Assembly (NCBI GenBank): GCA_020284085.1
Contig: JACEVL010001741.1
Location: 92,501 to 156,500 of the forward strand
Source of the DNA: Aporrectodea caliginosa
Lineage: Eukaryota; Annelida; Clitellata; Crassiclitellata; Lumbricidae
Direction of reading: 5' to 3'
DNA length: 64,000 nucleotides
Below the pieces are notes generated by a model. The model had not been told where the DNA came from. It saw only the letters and a list, made by a program, of their open reading frames with translations, and searched no databases. Position 1 is the stretch's first letter. Each line of letters begins with the position of its first letter. Shown in pieces: positions 1 to 11,461 of the stretch. The position numbers were made by a program, and so were the translations under genes.

Positions 1-743
1 TGTAACAGTAGTTATCTTGAAGGGGCGATATATAAATTGCATAGATAGATTAGAATTTGACCTTTATTCGTATACTTTGGTCACGTGTAAAATCTTCCAG
101 CCCCAGCAGCTCTTTTTTGACAAGTAACCCACCGGGGCATTGTTTAATTTTCAGTTAAAGTCTGTGTTTGTATGCTATCAGGGAAATCCGAATACGTACA
201 ACGCAACTTCCTGGACTTACTTATAGCTGGCTATTGCCGATTTGATTTGATATAGCGCCGGTGTTTAAGCTGATCATGTGGTTTTTGTGGGCGCTGAGGA
301 ATTGTCGAAGATTTACATTACATTACGTTACATTACCAGGCCCGTAGCCAGACTTAAATTCAAGAGGAGGCAACTTCACAGACCATCGACAAAATCCTGG
401 TTATTGGTGTCATTTATAGTCAATAAGAGTTCCAATATATAAAAAAGCAAGAGGAGGCAACTGCCTCCTCGTGCCTCCATGTAGCTACGCCTATGTACAT
501 TACATTAATCCCGATTAGATCTTTGTTCACAGATGTGTGGATATAGAGCGACTGTTTGTTTGTCTCATGTTTCAGATGTGACCGTTGACATTGTCTTTGC
601 TGCTGCTGCTGACCAGAGTTTCTGCCTGGTCCTAATTTCGATATCCTGTAAACTTTTCGATTCGAAGGATCATTCCAGATAAGGGGGCCACTGCCTTACC
701 ACAGCAAGGACAGACACCATTTTCGCGGTGCTATCAATCGGTG
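1..743. other. 5' flank of the serine-rich gene, no gene
   Basis: No protein-coding exon is supported here. It contains one small hAT-type element (337-495) and the presumed 5' leader of the next gene. An in-frame TAA at 633-635 sits upstream of the ATG at 744. A sequence resembling a splice acceptor (pyrimidine-rich run ending in CAG near 575) could mark the start of the last exon, but no upstream coding exon is visible. Confidence 0.5.
337..495. mobile_element. 159-bp non-autonomous hAT element (MITE), family 1
   Basis: The element starts CAGGCCCGTAGC and ends GCTACGCCTATG, imperfect inverted termini. It is flanked by the exact 8-bp direct repeat TACATTAC (329-336 and 496-503). An 8-bp target duplication with CA(G)-type termini is the hAT hallmark. 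It has no coding capacity. A second copy with its own different target duplication lies at 15136-15252. Confidence 0.85.
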
Positions 744-3700
744 ATGGAAAAATCGAACCTGCCACTCCCTCTGAAAAAGAGAACCATCGGAGAGGCGATT
801 TCCGTCGTCCGCGATGGTTCCAAACTGGAGAAGAGAACGCCGGTCCAGTTCAAGCACGGACTGGTCAGAGACAATTCCGGAAGGGTGCTGAAGGACAGGC
901 CACAGTTCGCCGGAAGCTACCTGAAGAAGCGCTTCGGATACAGTTCCAAGAAGACGGGGGTTCCGTTCTCCCTCAAGGGATCCAAAGCCGTCGTGACTTC
1001 TTTGTGCGCAGCCGGGGATTTCGCCGACGCCTGCTTTCCAGCCTTCAGTGAGAGCACGGACTCCGCCCTTCAGGAATCCGCTTGTGTCAAACGAGGGTCG
1101 TTATCGATGAAAGGCAAGCTGCTTCAGCTCCAGGAGCGAAACAGACTGATCCTGGCAAAGCACCAGTTCCCCAGAACAACGTCGGCCCCTACTCAACTCA
1201 ATCCAGATCTAACGTCTGCCATGTTGATGACCCCGCTCACCTTGAAAGTTGAGACGACAGACGAAGAGGTCAAGACGTGCAGCGGCGAACAGGTGAGGCT
1301 GGGAGAATCGTGCAGCACTAGTCCCATCTACCATGAACTGGATCCAATCGATGGTCACGTCAGCTCACCAGAACAACACACCTACCAGAGCATCAGCGAA
1401 GTCAGAGAGGAGATGGCTCGGCTGCAAGCTCAAATGAATTTCGGAAATACGATGTCTGCTTATGGTGAACATAACGCAGTAAACAACTGTCTGAAAACTG
1501 CAGAACTTTCGGCACGGGAATCACAGAAAAGGCTTTACGGTACCGTGCAAGAATCGGAGCCAAAACAGAGTCGCACTAAACGATCCATATTTTCAAAATT
1601 CTGGCTTTCCAGGCGAAATCTACTTTCGACTCACGAGGATGCCACTGGTGATGAAAAAGCGGTTCTTACAAGTATAACGTCGTTATCTGAGGATGAAATC
1701 ACTGCACCAAAGGCAGGAGGAGAAGGACTCGGCACTCATCCAAGTGGTGTGGGATCATGCTCTCTTGCTCAACCATCGTCCATTCACTCAGCGAATTCTA
1801 GAAAACGTCCACCAAACGTGACTGCACTTTCTAGTTGGAATGCGTACAGTAACCATCCGCTAAGAACTGAGGATTCGTATAACACCGACGGCTGTCAGGG
1901 ATTCTACATACCAACGGATTCGTCATGCTACAGCAACGCTCGTGGTATCTGTAGCAACCGAGATGGCATCGGAAATTCTTGTGATTGCTACTACGGCTGG
2001 AAAAGCGACGACGAGGTTGAAAGCGATGGCAGAATGGGACCAACCTCCTCTCAGAGGACTCTTCTCCAGAGTTTTGCAAAACGGTCAGACATAAAAGCAG
2101 CGATGAAATCGAAAACGAAAGAGGAGTATTTTTCAAGCATAGAAATGGCAAATGCGCTTACCGAATACCACTGGAACGTATACCAGACCGGGAACATAAA
2201 GAAAAACGAAACTGGAGCAACTCTTGGCTCAGGCAGAAGGCCAGGTGACTGCTTAGATTCACCGAGCAAAGGCACAGAGGTGTTTACTGCCTTACACCAA
2301 GATCAGTGGGTGACCAGTCATTTCTTGTCTGCCCAACTTACACCATCAGACCAGTCAAAAGCAGGCGCTGTGTTAACCATGGAACTCGATACATCGGATA
2401 TCTACCCACACAGTGTTGACACTGCATTCCTTCACAGTCGACCAGAAACTTCCGGCTCACCATTCTTCACAGGAAAAATTTCTCATTCACAATTTTCCAG
2501 TCCAAGTTGTGGCGTCAGAATGGCCGAGATGCGGGCTGTCCGGCGAAAATCAGAAAGTGCGCTGCTTTCAGAGCCCTCTGCCAACATTGCACCACGTTCC
2601 CCCATACCCAGACATAGCAAACAAGAAGAAATGTTGCACCATCCTCCAACCATGGAATCTTCTTCACCGTCCACACAAAGCGAACCAAACCACGTCAGTC
2701 GAAACATGCACACAATTCTCGAAGAGGATCAGCTGATGGAGAACGTAATTGCCAGCTGCCATCTTGAAGACTATCTTCCTCGCAGTGATCCAGAGACCGA
2801 AAGCAGTGCTGGTCTAAGCAGACATTCCGAGGAGAGCACTAGCCAAACGGAGGAATCTACACCAAATCCCTCGACAGCTGAATCAGATTCTTTAAACACA
2901 AAAGCAGAAGAATGTAAGATTCCCGAGGAGGAAATGCTTTCATCTGACGGTAGCATAAACGACTACGAAAAGAAGTCGGGAAGAGACTACTTGATAAACG
3001 TCGGTGCCTCCCAGACAAAGCAATCGACAGACAGTAAAACAAATGGAAGCAGACTAAAAAAGCCGAAGCCTATAAAGCACTCTGCCGCCGCCGCCGCCTC
3101 TAGCCAAACGAAACCAACAAACAATACCGGTCATTGTAGTCTGATGTTAAATTTACCGGCTGAACAGTATACATCTTCAACGAAGGCCAGAAAAGCGGAA
3201 AATGCCACTCCAAATACACCGCTTCTGATCAACAGTAGCCGAACAATTGAAAGAGAACCGAAGCCTCTTATCAGACAGGCTCTTATCAGGCAAATTGAGT
3301 CAGTATCGTCTGCACAGGATGTTGTTGGGCTGGAACTATTAGAGTCACCCCGTCCCCAGAGGACTCTTCAACCGACTACTCGGCTAAAATCCGGGTCTTG
3401 CATTCCACGCACCAAAAACTTGTTTACCAACCGCACCCACTCTGCAGACGATAAGCTGACGCGTAAACTTTGCCTGCGTGAAAATGAGTCTTTGAGGAAA
3501 CGAGTCGACTGTCAAATCCAAACGAAACACTTGAATCACAGAAGTCTCGAGGAAGCGACAGGTCTGCTAACATTCAGCAGAAGTCAATCATCGGAAGTCG
3601 CATTCAAACTCAGAGAAGGCAAACATCTAAGTTGCCTTTACTCAGATAACTCGACGAGCAATACTGAAATGTCGAACCAATGCGAATCAACGCATAACTG

Positions 3701-3752
3701 GACCGACCAAAGCCAAAACGCCAGAAGTTGTGGTCAACTGTTGTCCCTATAA
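744..3752 (+). CDS. Large serine-rich, mostly disordered protein, function unknown
   Basis: An uninterrupted 1002-codon reading frame starts at ATG 744; the in-frame TAA at 633 and lack of another ATG between them fix this start. The protein opens with a basic stretch (KKRT, KKRFGYSSKK) and is then rich in Ser, Thr, Glu, Asn and Gln, with an Ala run at about residue 785. There is a short helical segment around residue 218 (EEMARLQAQ). I see no signal peptide, membrane segment or known domain and do not recognise a family. Such length without stops, plus biased composition, supports real coding. It converges tail-to-tail with the CNTD1-like gene. The frame ends at TAA 3750-3752, but Ser-rich coding continues in the next frame (3631-4194), so the annotated C-terminus is doubtful. 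Confidence 0.75.
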   Translation: MEKSNLPLPLKKRTIGEAISVVRDGSKLEKRTPVQFKHGLVRDNSGRVLKDRPQFAGSYLKKRFGYSSKKTGVPFSLKGSKAVVTSLCAAGDFADACFPAFSESTDSALQESACVKRGSLSMKGKLLQLQERNRLILAKHQFPRTTSAPTQLNPDLTSAMLMTPLTLKVETTDEEVKTCSGEQVRLGESCSTSPIYHELDPIDGHVSSPEQHTYQSISEVREEMARLQAQMNFGNTMSAYGEHNAVNNCLKTAELSARESQKRLYGTVQESEPKQSRTKRSIFSKFWLSRRNLLSTHEDATGDEKAVLTSITSLSEDEITAPKAGGEGLGTHPSGVGSCSLAQPSSIHSANSRKRPPNVTALSSWNAYSNHPLRTEDSYNTDGCQGFYIPTDSSCYSNARGICSNRDGIGNSCDCYYGWKSDDEVESDGRMGPTSSQRTLLQSFAKRSDIKAAMKSKTKEEYFSSIEMANALTEYHWNVYQTGNIKKNETGATLGSGRRPGDCLDSPSKGTEVFTALHQDQWVTSHFLSAQLTPSDQSKAGAVLTMELDTSDIYPHSVDTAFLHSRPETSGSPFFTGKISHSQFSSPSCGVRMAEMRAVRRKSESALLSEPSANIAPRSPIPRHSKQEEMLHHPPTMESSSPSTQSEPNHVSRNMHTILEEDQLMENVIASCHLEDYLPRSDPETESSAGLSRHSEESTSQTEESTPNPSTAESDSLNTKAEECKIPEEEMLSSDGSINDYEKKSGRDYLINVGASQTKQSTDSKTNGSRLKKPKPIKHSAAAAASSQTKPTNNTGHCSLMLNLPAEQYTSSTKARKAENATPNTPLLINSSRTIEREPKPLIRQALIRQIESVSSAQDVVGLELLESPRPQRTLQPTTRLKSGSCIPRTKNLFTNRTHSADDKLTRKLCLRENESLRKRVDCQIQTKHLNHRSLEEATGLLTFSRSQSSEVAFKLREGKHLSCLYSDNSTSNTEMSNQCESTHNWTDQSQNARSCGQLLSL

Positions 3753-4194
3753 TCTTGAATGTCACGATCACAAACAGAATACTCAGCTGTCTTGTTCAGG
3801 TGAATACCATGTCAGCGAAATATCAAGTCTGTCTTCGAGCCTGACAAGCAGCAACAGCAGCAGTTCTGTCTTTGGTATAACAGAGAGTGAATCTGACAGT
3901 CCAACATCTTCAAGCACTAGAGATCTCCAGTTGGAGCTGGAAAGCCCAGCATCATCATCATCATCAAGCAGAGGAAGAACGGAAATACAGTCCAATGCAT
4001 CCGTATCCATTCCAGTGCAAGACTCCGTGTCGAAAGATGTGGATTCGACAGCGACAAAGCAGCCACAGAGTCGCGGAAAGTCTCAGTTGCTGGCACCAAG
4101 AACAGATGCCACTCGATGCCTTGAACGACTCGAAAGGTTGCGAATCGAAACCAAACAGACGAAAAATGAGTTTCACCAAAAGCTGCGCCACTGA
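3631..4194 (+). CDS. Probable C-terminal continuation in the +1 frame
   Basis: This frame is open from just after a stop at 3628-3630 to TGA at 4192-4194. It overlaps the end of the upstream frame by about 120 bases. Its product is Ser-rich and acidic with a poly-Ser run, then a charged C-terminal helix (CLERLERLRIETKQTKNEF), matching the composition of the upstream protein. I infer one protein of about 1140 aa with either a single-base sequencing or assembly error, a real frameshift allele, or programmed frameshifting somewhere in 3631-3752. A normal intron is unlikely because the usable GT-AG spans there are only about 50 bases. Confidence 0.6.
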   Translation, partial: VAFTQITRRAILKCRTNANQRITGPTKAKTPEVVVNCCPYNLECHDHKQNTQLSCSGEYHVSEISSLSSSLTSSNSSSSVFGITESESDSPTSSSTRDLQLELESPASSSSSSRGRTEIQSNASVSIPVQDSVSKDVDSTATKQPQSRGKSQLLAPRTDATRCLERLERLRIETKQTKNEFHQKLRH

Positions 4195-5799
4195 ACCTTG
4201 AGAGGGCTGATGTTGTTTTTCTATGGTGGTTCAACCATTTTAAATAACCCCATGGTTATTACAGGTATTACCACTACTTCATTGTTTTTCCTCCAGACCT
4301 CTTGGAAGATGAATTCGAACCTTACTTTCATTCGAAAACCCTGGCTACGGTTGCCAAAGGTTTTTGGAACATTCACCCATATTCGGAATATAGTTCCGCA
4401 TTTGCAAAGGTGTTCAATTGTTTGTTAGTCTTTGTACATGTGTTCGTACTTAAACAATAATTGGTCAACGCCAGTGATAAAGCGGCTTCATTCCATTTTC
4501 ATTTCCATAAATGGTGTATTATTTTTTTAAAGTCGATTTTAATTTAATCTCATCTTCACATGTCAGATGTTACCCATGTATCCAATTCACAGCCAGAGTC
4601 AATTTAGCTGTTTGCTAATGAGAAATATCTACAGGAAGTTCATTTCATAATCCGTGCAGATGATTGTTTTGTGATTGAATTGCGATTGTTGACTGAAACA
4701 CAGCCGAAGTAGGTCACGGCATATTTGACACACTCTGGTTGTGTCATGCAACAATGTTCATCATTCGACATCACTACATTCTGTACTCTGTTGTTAATAC
4801 AGTTTTTTCACTATTTACACATGGTGCTGGACAATTCTTTTTCGTAGATGTTCTAGCAAGTTACAGTTGTTCATAGCTACTTAAATTATTATAATTGCAG
4901 TATTGAATCATCTTCTTAAACAATCCTAATAAAAATCTGTTATTAAGAACGTCTTAAATCTTTGTCAATTAAACTCTGCAATTCAGTCTTAACTGCCCGG
5001 CATTATTTTAAACAATGAAATGTCTACTTTACAATAGCAACTTAGTTCAAAAGTTAATTAAGTTAGAACCAAACAATTTAAATAAATTGATACATTAAAT
5101 ACATTTTATGTCGTAAGCATCGGAACAAAACCTGTGTCCGATTCTTCATTCAAAATAACATACCTATTATCACAGGTTGACGTAATCACGTCCTGACAAG
5201 ATCGTGGAATCACAACATCACATTCCAATTCGTCTTTTAACTGTTTGAAACTTGGCTTGTATATTACGCTTTAAATTTTGAACCCCCGACCGTGATCGAC
5301 TTGCGACAGAATTCAGCGGATCAGACAAGATTACAGCTTTGTAAGCATGCTTATGTATATGTCTTTACCAGGATGCGTATGCACATTTGTTACATTCGAG
5401 AATACATAATGTATACCAGTACACGAATATGTACATACACGTGTGCTTGTGCACATAATGTAGAGTACATTCTAAGAACTCATCCATGGCATTCCTCATT
5501 GACCTGTCTGCACTGGTAAATGCAAATTTATATAGTGCCACTGTTCCACATCAAGAGAGTCAGGTCATATCAGCAGCAAATTTGACACAAGCATCATATT
5601 TGTCCACAATGTGCAGCCATTATGAACTCATGTGCAATAAAACTCATTTCACCAATCAGAAGTCATTTCCACATGGCACGTTTTTGTTTATATGGCACAG
5701 CAGCAAAGAGGTCCTGTGCCTCAGAGTCTTTTTCATAAACCACTTCACATACTATTTTTGCCAGATTTACCTACTTCCTAGTTCCTACTGTTCTCTTTC
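4195..5799. other. Convergent 3' intergenic region
   Basis: AT-rich sequence between two convergent genes. Candidate polyadenylation signals AATAAA for the plus-strand gene lie at 4928-4933 and 5081-5086. No coding exon, RNA gene or recognisable element is seen. Confidence 0.5.
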
Positions 5800-8700
5800 T
5801 TAACGTAGCTGACGGAAGAGGACAGTGGCAAAGTCGAGAACATCATCGGCCGAGACAGGCGCTGTTTCCGTCAGTCTTTCGAGTACCTAAACAAAAAGTG
5901 CATTTATCTAAGCAAAGGGAAGTGATTCAATTTTGGTTTCAATAGACGCCTTTTGTTGTACTACCAAAAGACATGTAGAGAAAAAATTCATGATAAATGT
6001 CAAATGTAGACATTTCTTTATAGAAATTGTATGGCCTCGACCTTTTCAATGGTCAATGCAACACGCTCTGGTAAGCAGCCAATTCTGGCCTAACTAAATA
6101 AAGTCCAACGTGTTTAGATCAGTAACACAGATACATTTTGTACACCTAAGAGGCTCAATTTAAATAAGAGCTACAAAAATGTTTGGATACATAGGTACAC
6201 ATACCTTGTTGGTATCCAATTGGTTAATCACATAGGAAGCAGCAGTTATGACAGCAGCCGCAAGAAGCATGAAGTCATTCTGCAGAGTATCACTCAACCT
6301 AAACAGGATTCAGACAAATTAGACAGGAGACGTTAGCAACACACAATGGTACAGGCACACATACATCAAACACATATATACGTAAACACCCATACTAACA
6401 GATACTAATTAGCAACCACAGGCATACAAGCATGCATACACACATGTACATACTCACTTACATACACATATGACATTTATACAACTTTATAAAAGATGCC
6501 ATGACCATTTATACAACACAAGCTAAGACAAGAATATGAAGCTACTATTCATACAAGAACAGAGCAGTACTAATCCACAGCACAAAACAATTGCATATTA
6601 TTATGATAATTAATTACTAACTTCTATTGCGTCGGTGTCTAATGCACTAGACATTAACCGATGGCACACCAAAACCAAGCCATAAGCAGTTCAATGTCCA
6701 AAAGATAAGTTCCCTAAGACAGAGAGGCAGCCTATGGTGGATAAGCAATTTGAAAAAGTCAGTCTTAAGTTGAGAACAAAGTGACAAATGTTATCACTGG
6801 CTGATAATCTTCTCCAGTCATCATCATCATAGGAAAAGCTCGTAAGCCTGCATTTTGATTGCAATCCCATCGAAACGAACATGAAAACCTGACCATATTT
6901 TTTGTTCTAAAACCAGTCTTAACCCTGTGGACTGACCGGCGTTTCTTGGGAGTCAGCTGACGTGCTGCTACGATGCTCTGAAGGTCTTGGTAAATTCGTG
7001 AATGCTTTATGTAGACGATGTCCAGAAAGTCGAGACAAGTTTTGTAATAGCAGTCGACGTTGAGCGACGAGTCCCTCTGAGCTGAAAAGACGGACAGACA
7101 TTTGTTCGGTGATTCCTAGAGAGCCCTTGTGAGTTACTTAACAAAGGGTGCTGATACATACACACATACATGAACTTTACATTAGCATCACACTTCCGTA
7201 TATGCACAGAAATACAGGAAGAAGAGCAGTCCCTTAAGCTAGCCTCGAGAGGCAGCCATGGGTATGAAGTGTTCGCAACTTCATTTTCTTAGCCTCAGCG
7301 TACATGACTACATGGAGAACTAGTTCATCAGCAGACAACTTAACCAGTGTGTCATTACCTCACTATACCCTGCGTCAGTTGCAGATTATGTGTTGCTCCA
7401 CTCAATTCTAGTTTTCAGACATTTTTCGTAGACATCCTTTTAGCAGACTCCTTGATGTTTTTCCTGGTTAAATGCAATTGGCATAACTTCCAATCCTAAT
7501 AGTCATCTAGTTACCACAGCTCATAATGGTTAATAATTCTAATGAAATAACTTCTAATGCACCAAATGTTCTCACAATGCACAAGACTTCAAACGATGGT
7601 CACATGATCACATCCAATTAAATCATTATAAGAAATAAATAATCATAATCGTAATCTCAAGATTTCTATAGTGACCAAAAAAGCAGTCACGGGAACCAGC
7701 TTATTCACAGGCACTTAGTCAAAACATAATATATATGGAGGAGGGAGGCAAATTCGGTTCCAGGTAAAAATCCAAAGTGGCCAGACAGTCTGTTGAAGAA
7801 GCCTGGTCAAACTCAGAAAGGACAGTGAAACAAGTATTACTGCTACAGCCTTAGTATCATGAAGTCCATCTAAAGAAGACTTACCCAGAACGACAAGCAG
7901 CGTTTCGATGTGTACAAGAGGAGTTGACAGTAGGACTCGGTGGTTGAGTGTATTGAGAATGCGTATCTCTGACTGGATGAGACCGTTGAAGCTGTACTTA
8001 TGACCGAGCTCCCGCAGCAAAGCCCACACTTTCTTTGTTGTCAGCACCTAAGTTGCAACACCAAAGCTCAACAGCACGTTCTACTCGCACTGCATGCAAC
8101 ATAACGGTATCTAATAGAAGAAGCAGTTCTTTAAGTTAGCCCTGGAGCAGCCATGGGTATGAAGTGTTAGCCTCGGCATATGAGGGAGGATGGCCAGTCC
8201 TCTCCCTTGCCGTTTCATCTTCCCACTGCCAGTGTGCGGTCAGTGTACTCATTATAGATGAGTTGGCTATTGGGCTCAGGTGGAGCAGAAATCTGGACAC
8301 AAACTTCTGCCCTGGCTGGGATTTGAACCCCCAACCTCTCAGTTGATAGTCCAGCACACTAACCACTACTTAGTAGATAACTGAATAAAAACATTCATAT
8401 CTGCATTGAAACTCATTCAGGTGCGGTGTTTGGAAGCCAATTATGAAAATCCATCTAAAAAAAGCTTCTGTTGCAACGAAGACAATTTCTAGAGCTGAAG
8501 CAAACTTCGGACCCATGTCCACAAAATAATGTGCCATAATAGAATTCATGTAGTAACAAATCACATTATACGCAGGCTCTAAGTGTAAGTTAATAATCCT
8601 TGAAGCAAAAAGATGAAACGTTTGTTTCATACTGCATAATTTGAGGTGAGTTTGCTGGCAATCTGGCAACAGGAGATGGCGCGTAGCATCAGTTGCGTTT

Positions 8701-11461
8701 TCACACGGCTCTGGATTGACTTCCATTCCTCCAGCTTCTTTTCTAGGCACGAATCGAGATTCTCCACATGGCTGTACAGATCGTGAATGTGCTGCAGGAG
8801 GAATCTATCACACATGGAAGAATTTGACAGATTTAATATCGAGGTATTATTACCTCAGTTAAACTGTGAATAAATTGTGGTCTAGAAAATTAAACTTTGG
8901 ATTGGAACATCCCTTCTTTTAACATGTTTGGCATCCTTAGAACTGTTTTAAACACCGCCACTGTTCATATTCTGACAGTGCCAGTCCCAAGCCTGGATAC
9001 AGGAGGAGGGCAACGCTAATCATCTTTTTTATGACACAGTGTCGTTAAACAGCAACTAACTACAACTGTATCAGATGATCACATATGATCCCATAAATAT
9101 ATCCAGGATTTCTTTCACCTTGTATACCCACTCCCAAATTCTAACTTTAATAATTATTACATCAATATGTGTGCATTAACTGAAAGTCATAAAATGGTAT
9201 GGTCTACCTGTCTAGTATTTCAATGGCCAGGTATCTCACTTGGCTTGGTTGGCCCAGTCGCTCACAGATACAAAACACAAACTCCGTCAGATTGTCTTTC
9301 TTAAATGCACCCTACAACAACAACCACAGATTAATTATTTCTGTAATTAATACATCTAATATAATTTACTGACTTCTATAGTGCCATAATCTCAGGGCTT
9401 CAACTGATAGTCACACCAGAGTGAGGCTCAATTCCTAAATATATCTGAATCTTTAAATAGCATCGTTTGGCACTTTCAAAATTCCCATAACATGCAACAT
9501 TTCAACAAAAGATGTATATCTTTGTTTTAGTTGAAAACATTTCTTGTCCATCAGCCAGAAAAGTTTGTAATGTAATGTAATGTAATTAGTAAAAATGCAC
9601 TTTCACACAAGTCCAAAAGTAATGCTATCGTTCAGGCAGTGTTCTAAAAGCTTTTAAAAACATTCGTCGACCTCCAACTGGTTTTTGCATTGGGAATTGG
9701 ACTTACAGAGACTGCAGCGACACAGACCAGACAAAACTCAAGGACGAATCCATCGGACATTAGGAAGCTGGGAGCTGATTACACGGGAACTTGTTAGACT
9801 TGAGGATAATCCTCACCTAAGCTGAGGCGACAGTGGGGTTAACATTTATGTATCATCACACATCGTAAGACACTGGAGAAGTTGAGTTGGAATATTTGCG
9901 TTTGCAAGTTTTATGCCAAATAAACCTGCCAGAAGCCAATATCACAGTTGTGCGAAACAGGAAAGATGCTGACCATGCAAAAACATTTCAATGCACATAG
10001 CTAATACATCCATTGCAATTACATAAGTCACAAATGTTGGCCTTAGGAGAAGGAGTATATACTCATCTCTATACCCTGCACAAGTGTAGATACATTCAGA
10101 TAACATTAAACAACGAAGCCTATATTATAGGCCTAGCGATGAAATGTAGTGACAATCCATTATCATATTTTGTATAATTTTAATCTGCACCAATCTGTAT
10201 AATATTCTATAACATTGTTGTAAATTCTTGGAGTTCATTCTGCACCAGTAAAAGATTAATTACGTACTCAATCCTACATGTTCATATCACCAGTTAGCTT
10301 CCTGATCCAATCTTTTGGGATCCAACACCATCAATATGCTGACGACACGCAGCTCTACACCTCCCTTGCCTCCTCTGGAAATCAAAGTCGTGACAACATC
10401 ACCCACTGTGCAGAGGCTGTAAACCGCTGGTTCCTGGAAAATGGTCTTCTCCTAAATCCATCTAAAACTGAAGCCACAGTCTTTGGAACCAGATCACAAA
10501 TTGCCAAGCATCAAGATCTCCAACCCACATTCTCAAACACAGCCATAAACCTGTCATCGACTGTAAAAATCCTCGGTGTAAAACTGGACTCTACATTGTC
10601 AATGGACTCCCAAACTGCTGAAATCGTCCGCTCCGCCAATTTCCACATTCGTGCTCTGCGACACATCCGACCTTTTCTCACAAAAGAACTTGCAAATACC
10701 ATTGCCTGCGGGATTGTCAACTCTCGCCTCGACTACTGCAATAGCCTTCTCTATGGGACTTCATCAAAAAACCTAACTTCCCTTCAACGGATTCAAAACA
10801 ACCTAGCACGGGTTGTCTGCAACTCCTCATATCGTACCAACAGCAAACCACTCCTCAAATCCCTCCACTGGCTACCTGTTAAAGAAAGAATTGTATACAA
10901 AATCGCCATCATCACCTACAACTGCGTAACAACGAAAACTCCCTCATACCTTTCCGACCTCCTTCAAATTCACATGCCCTCAAGGAACATGCGATCTTCC
11001 GGAAATCGAACCCTAGTCTTGCACCGCTGTCGCACTACAACTGCATCAAGATCCTTTATCTCAGCAGCCCCTCGAATATGGAACAATCTTCCTACGGACA
11101 TTAGAAATTCTACAGCCCTCGCTGTCTTCAAGAAACATCTAAAAACTGAACTTTTCACACAGGCCCATCTTGAGTGATTTACCCCTGCTCCTCAAAGTGC
11201 TTCTGAATCGTTGCTTCGAGTCATCGACTGCTTACGAACTACGGCACTCAAATCTCTATTATTATTATTATTATTATAATTGTCAAAGGAAAACAATCTT
11301 GTTCAGGCCTATAAAGCTACCTGATGTGGAATGACGTTCTGAATTCTCTTTTGGTCCTGCTCCACAAGAGTCGTGATCCATTCCAACATGATTTCTGGGC
11401 CGGCATTAAAGGCTGGGTTCACAAAGAAGTCCTCTTGACTGGCCCTCGAGGTGGAGGACAT
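5800..11461 (-). CDS. CNTD1: Cyclin N-terminal domain-containing protein 1 (CNTD1-like), 7 exons
   Basis: In transcript order the exons are 11461-11321, 9311-9208, 8804-8633, 8047-7885, 7081-6937, 6298-6205 and 5886-5800. All junctions are GT-AG with consistent phase, giving 906 bases and 301 aa; the human protein is about 330 aa. Exons 2-3 encode the first cyclin-box helices (EFVFCICERLG, YLAIEILDRFLLQHI, SCCQIASKLTS). Exon 4 has IQSEIRILNTLNHRVLLSTP followed by HIETLLVVLG, typical of CNTD1, and exon 6 has NDFMLLAAAVITAASYVI. The start is the ATG giving MSSTSRASQ; the upstream in-frame ATG lies outside the conserved protein. CNTD1 and its C. elegans relative COSA-1 are known meiotic crossover-designation factors; the same role here is inference. 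Intron 1 holds an oppositely oriented LINE fragment, and introns 3 and 4 hold SINE copies. It is divergent from MRPL20. Confidence 0.92.
7217..7310 (-). repeat. SINE-A fragment (3' part) in a CNTD1 intron
   Basis: Matches the body of the dispersed tRNA-derived SINE-A (compare 40375-40650), from GAAGAAGAGCAGTCCCTTAAG to the TTAGCCTC segment. The tRNA-like head is missing. Confidence 0.7.
8116..8372 (-). repeat. Near full-length SINE-A in a CNTD1 intron
   Basis: The minus strand begins with a tRNA-like head: TAGTGGTTAGTGTGCTGG (box A-like) and GGGTTCAAATCCC (box B). The common SINE-A body follows to 8116. It lies in the same orientation as the host gene, between exons 3 and 4. Confidence 0.8.
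8995..9062. repeat. Dispersed repeat E
   Basis: Shares a segment of about 80 bases (GCCAGTCCCAAGCCTGG, then GTTAAACAGCAACTAAC) with 34245-34330 and 61945-62030, and in inverted orientation with 13550-13640. It is probably the 3' part of a SINE or LINE family. Confidence 0.7.
10278..11270 (+). mobile_element. 5'-truncated non-LTR retrotransposon: reverse transcriptase C-terminal half
   Basis: A 299-codon open frame (to 11177) carries the reverse-transcriptase catalytic block as HHQYADDTQLYTSL. After it come the thumb region (VKILGVKLDS, NSRLDYCNSLLYG, LKSLHWLPVKERI) and the tail motif SFISAAPRIWNNLPTDI. It ends with a short untranslated region and an (ATT)n run. These motifs are typical of CR1/L2-like LINEs. 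Palm residues upstream of YADD and the endonuclease domain are absent, so this is a 5'-truncated insertion. The intact frame suggests it is fairly young. It lies antisense in CNTD1 intron 1. Confidence 0.88.
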
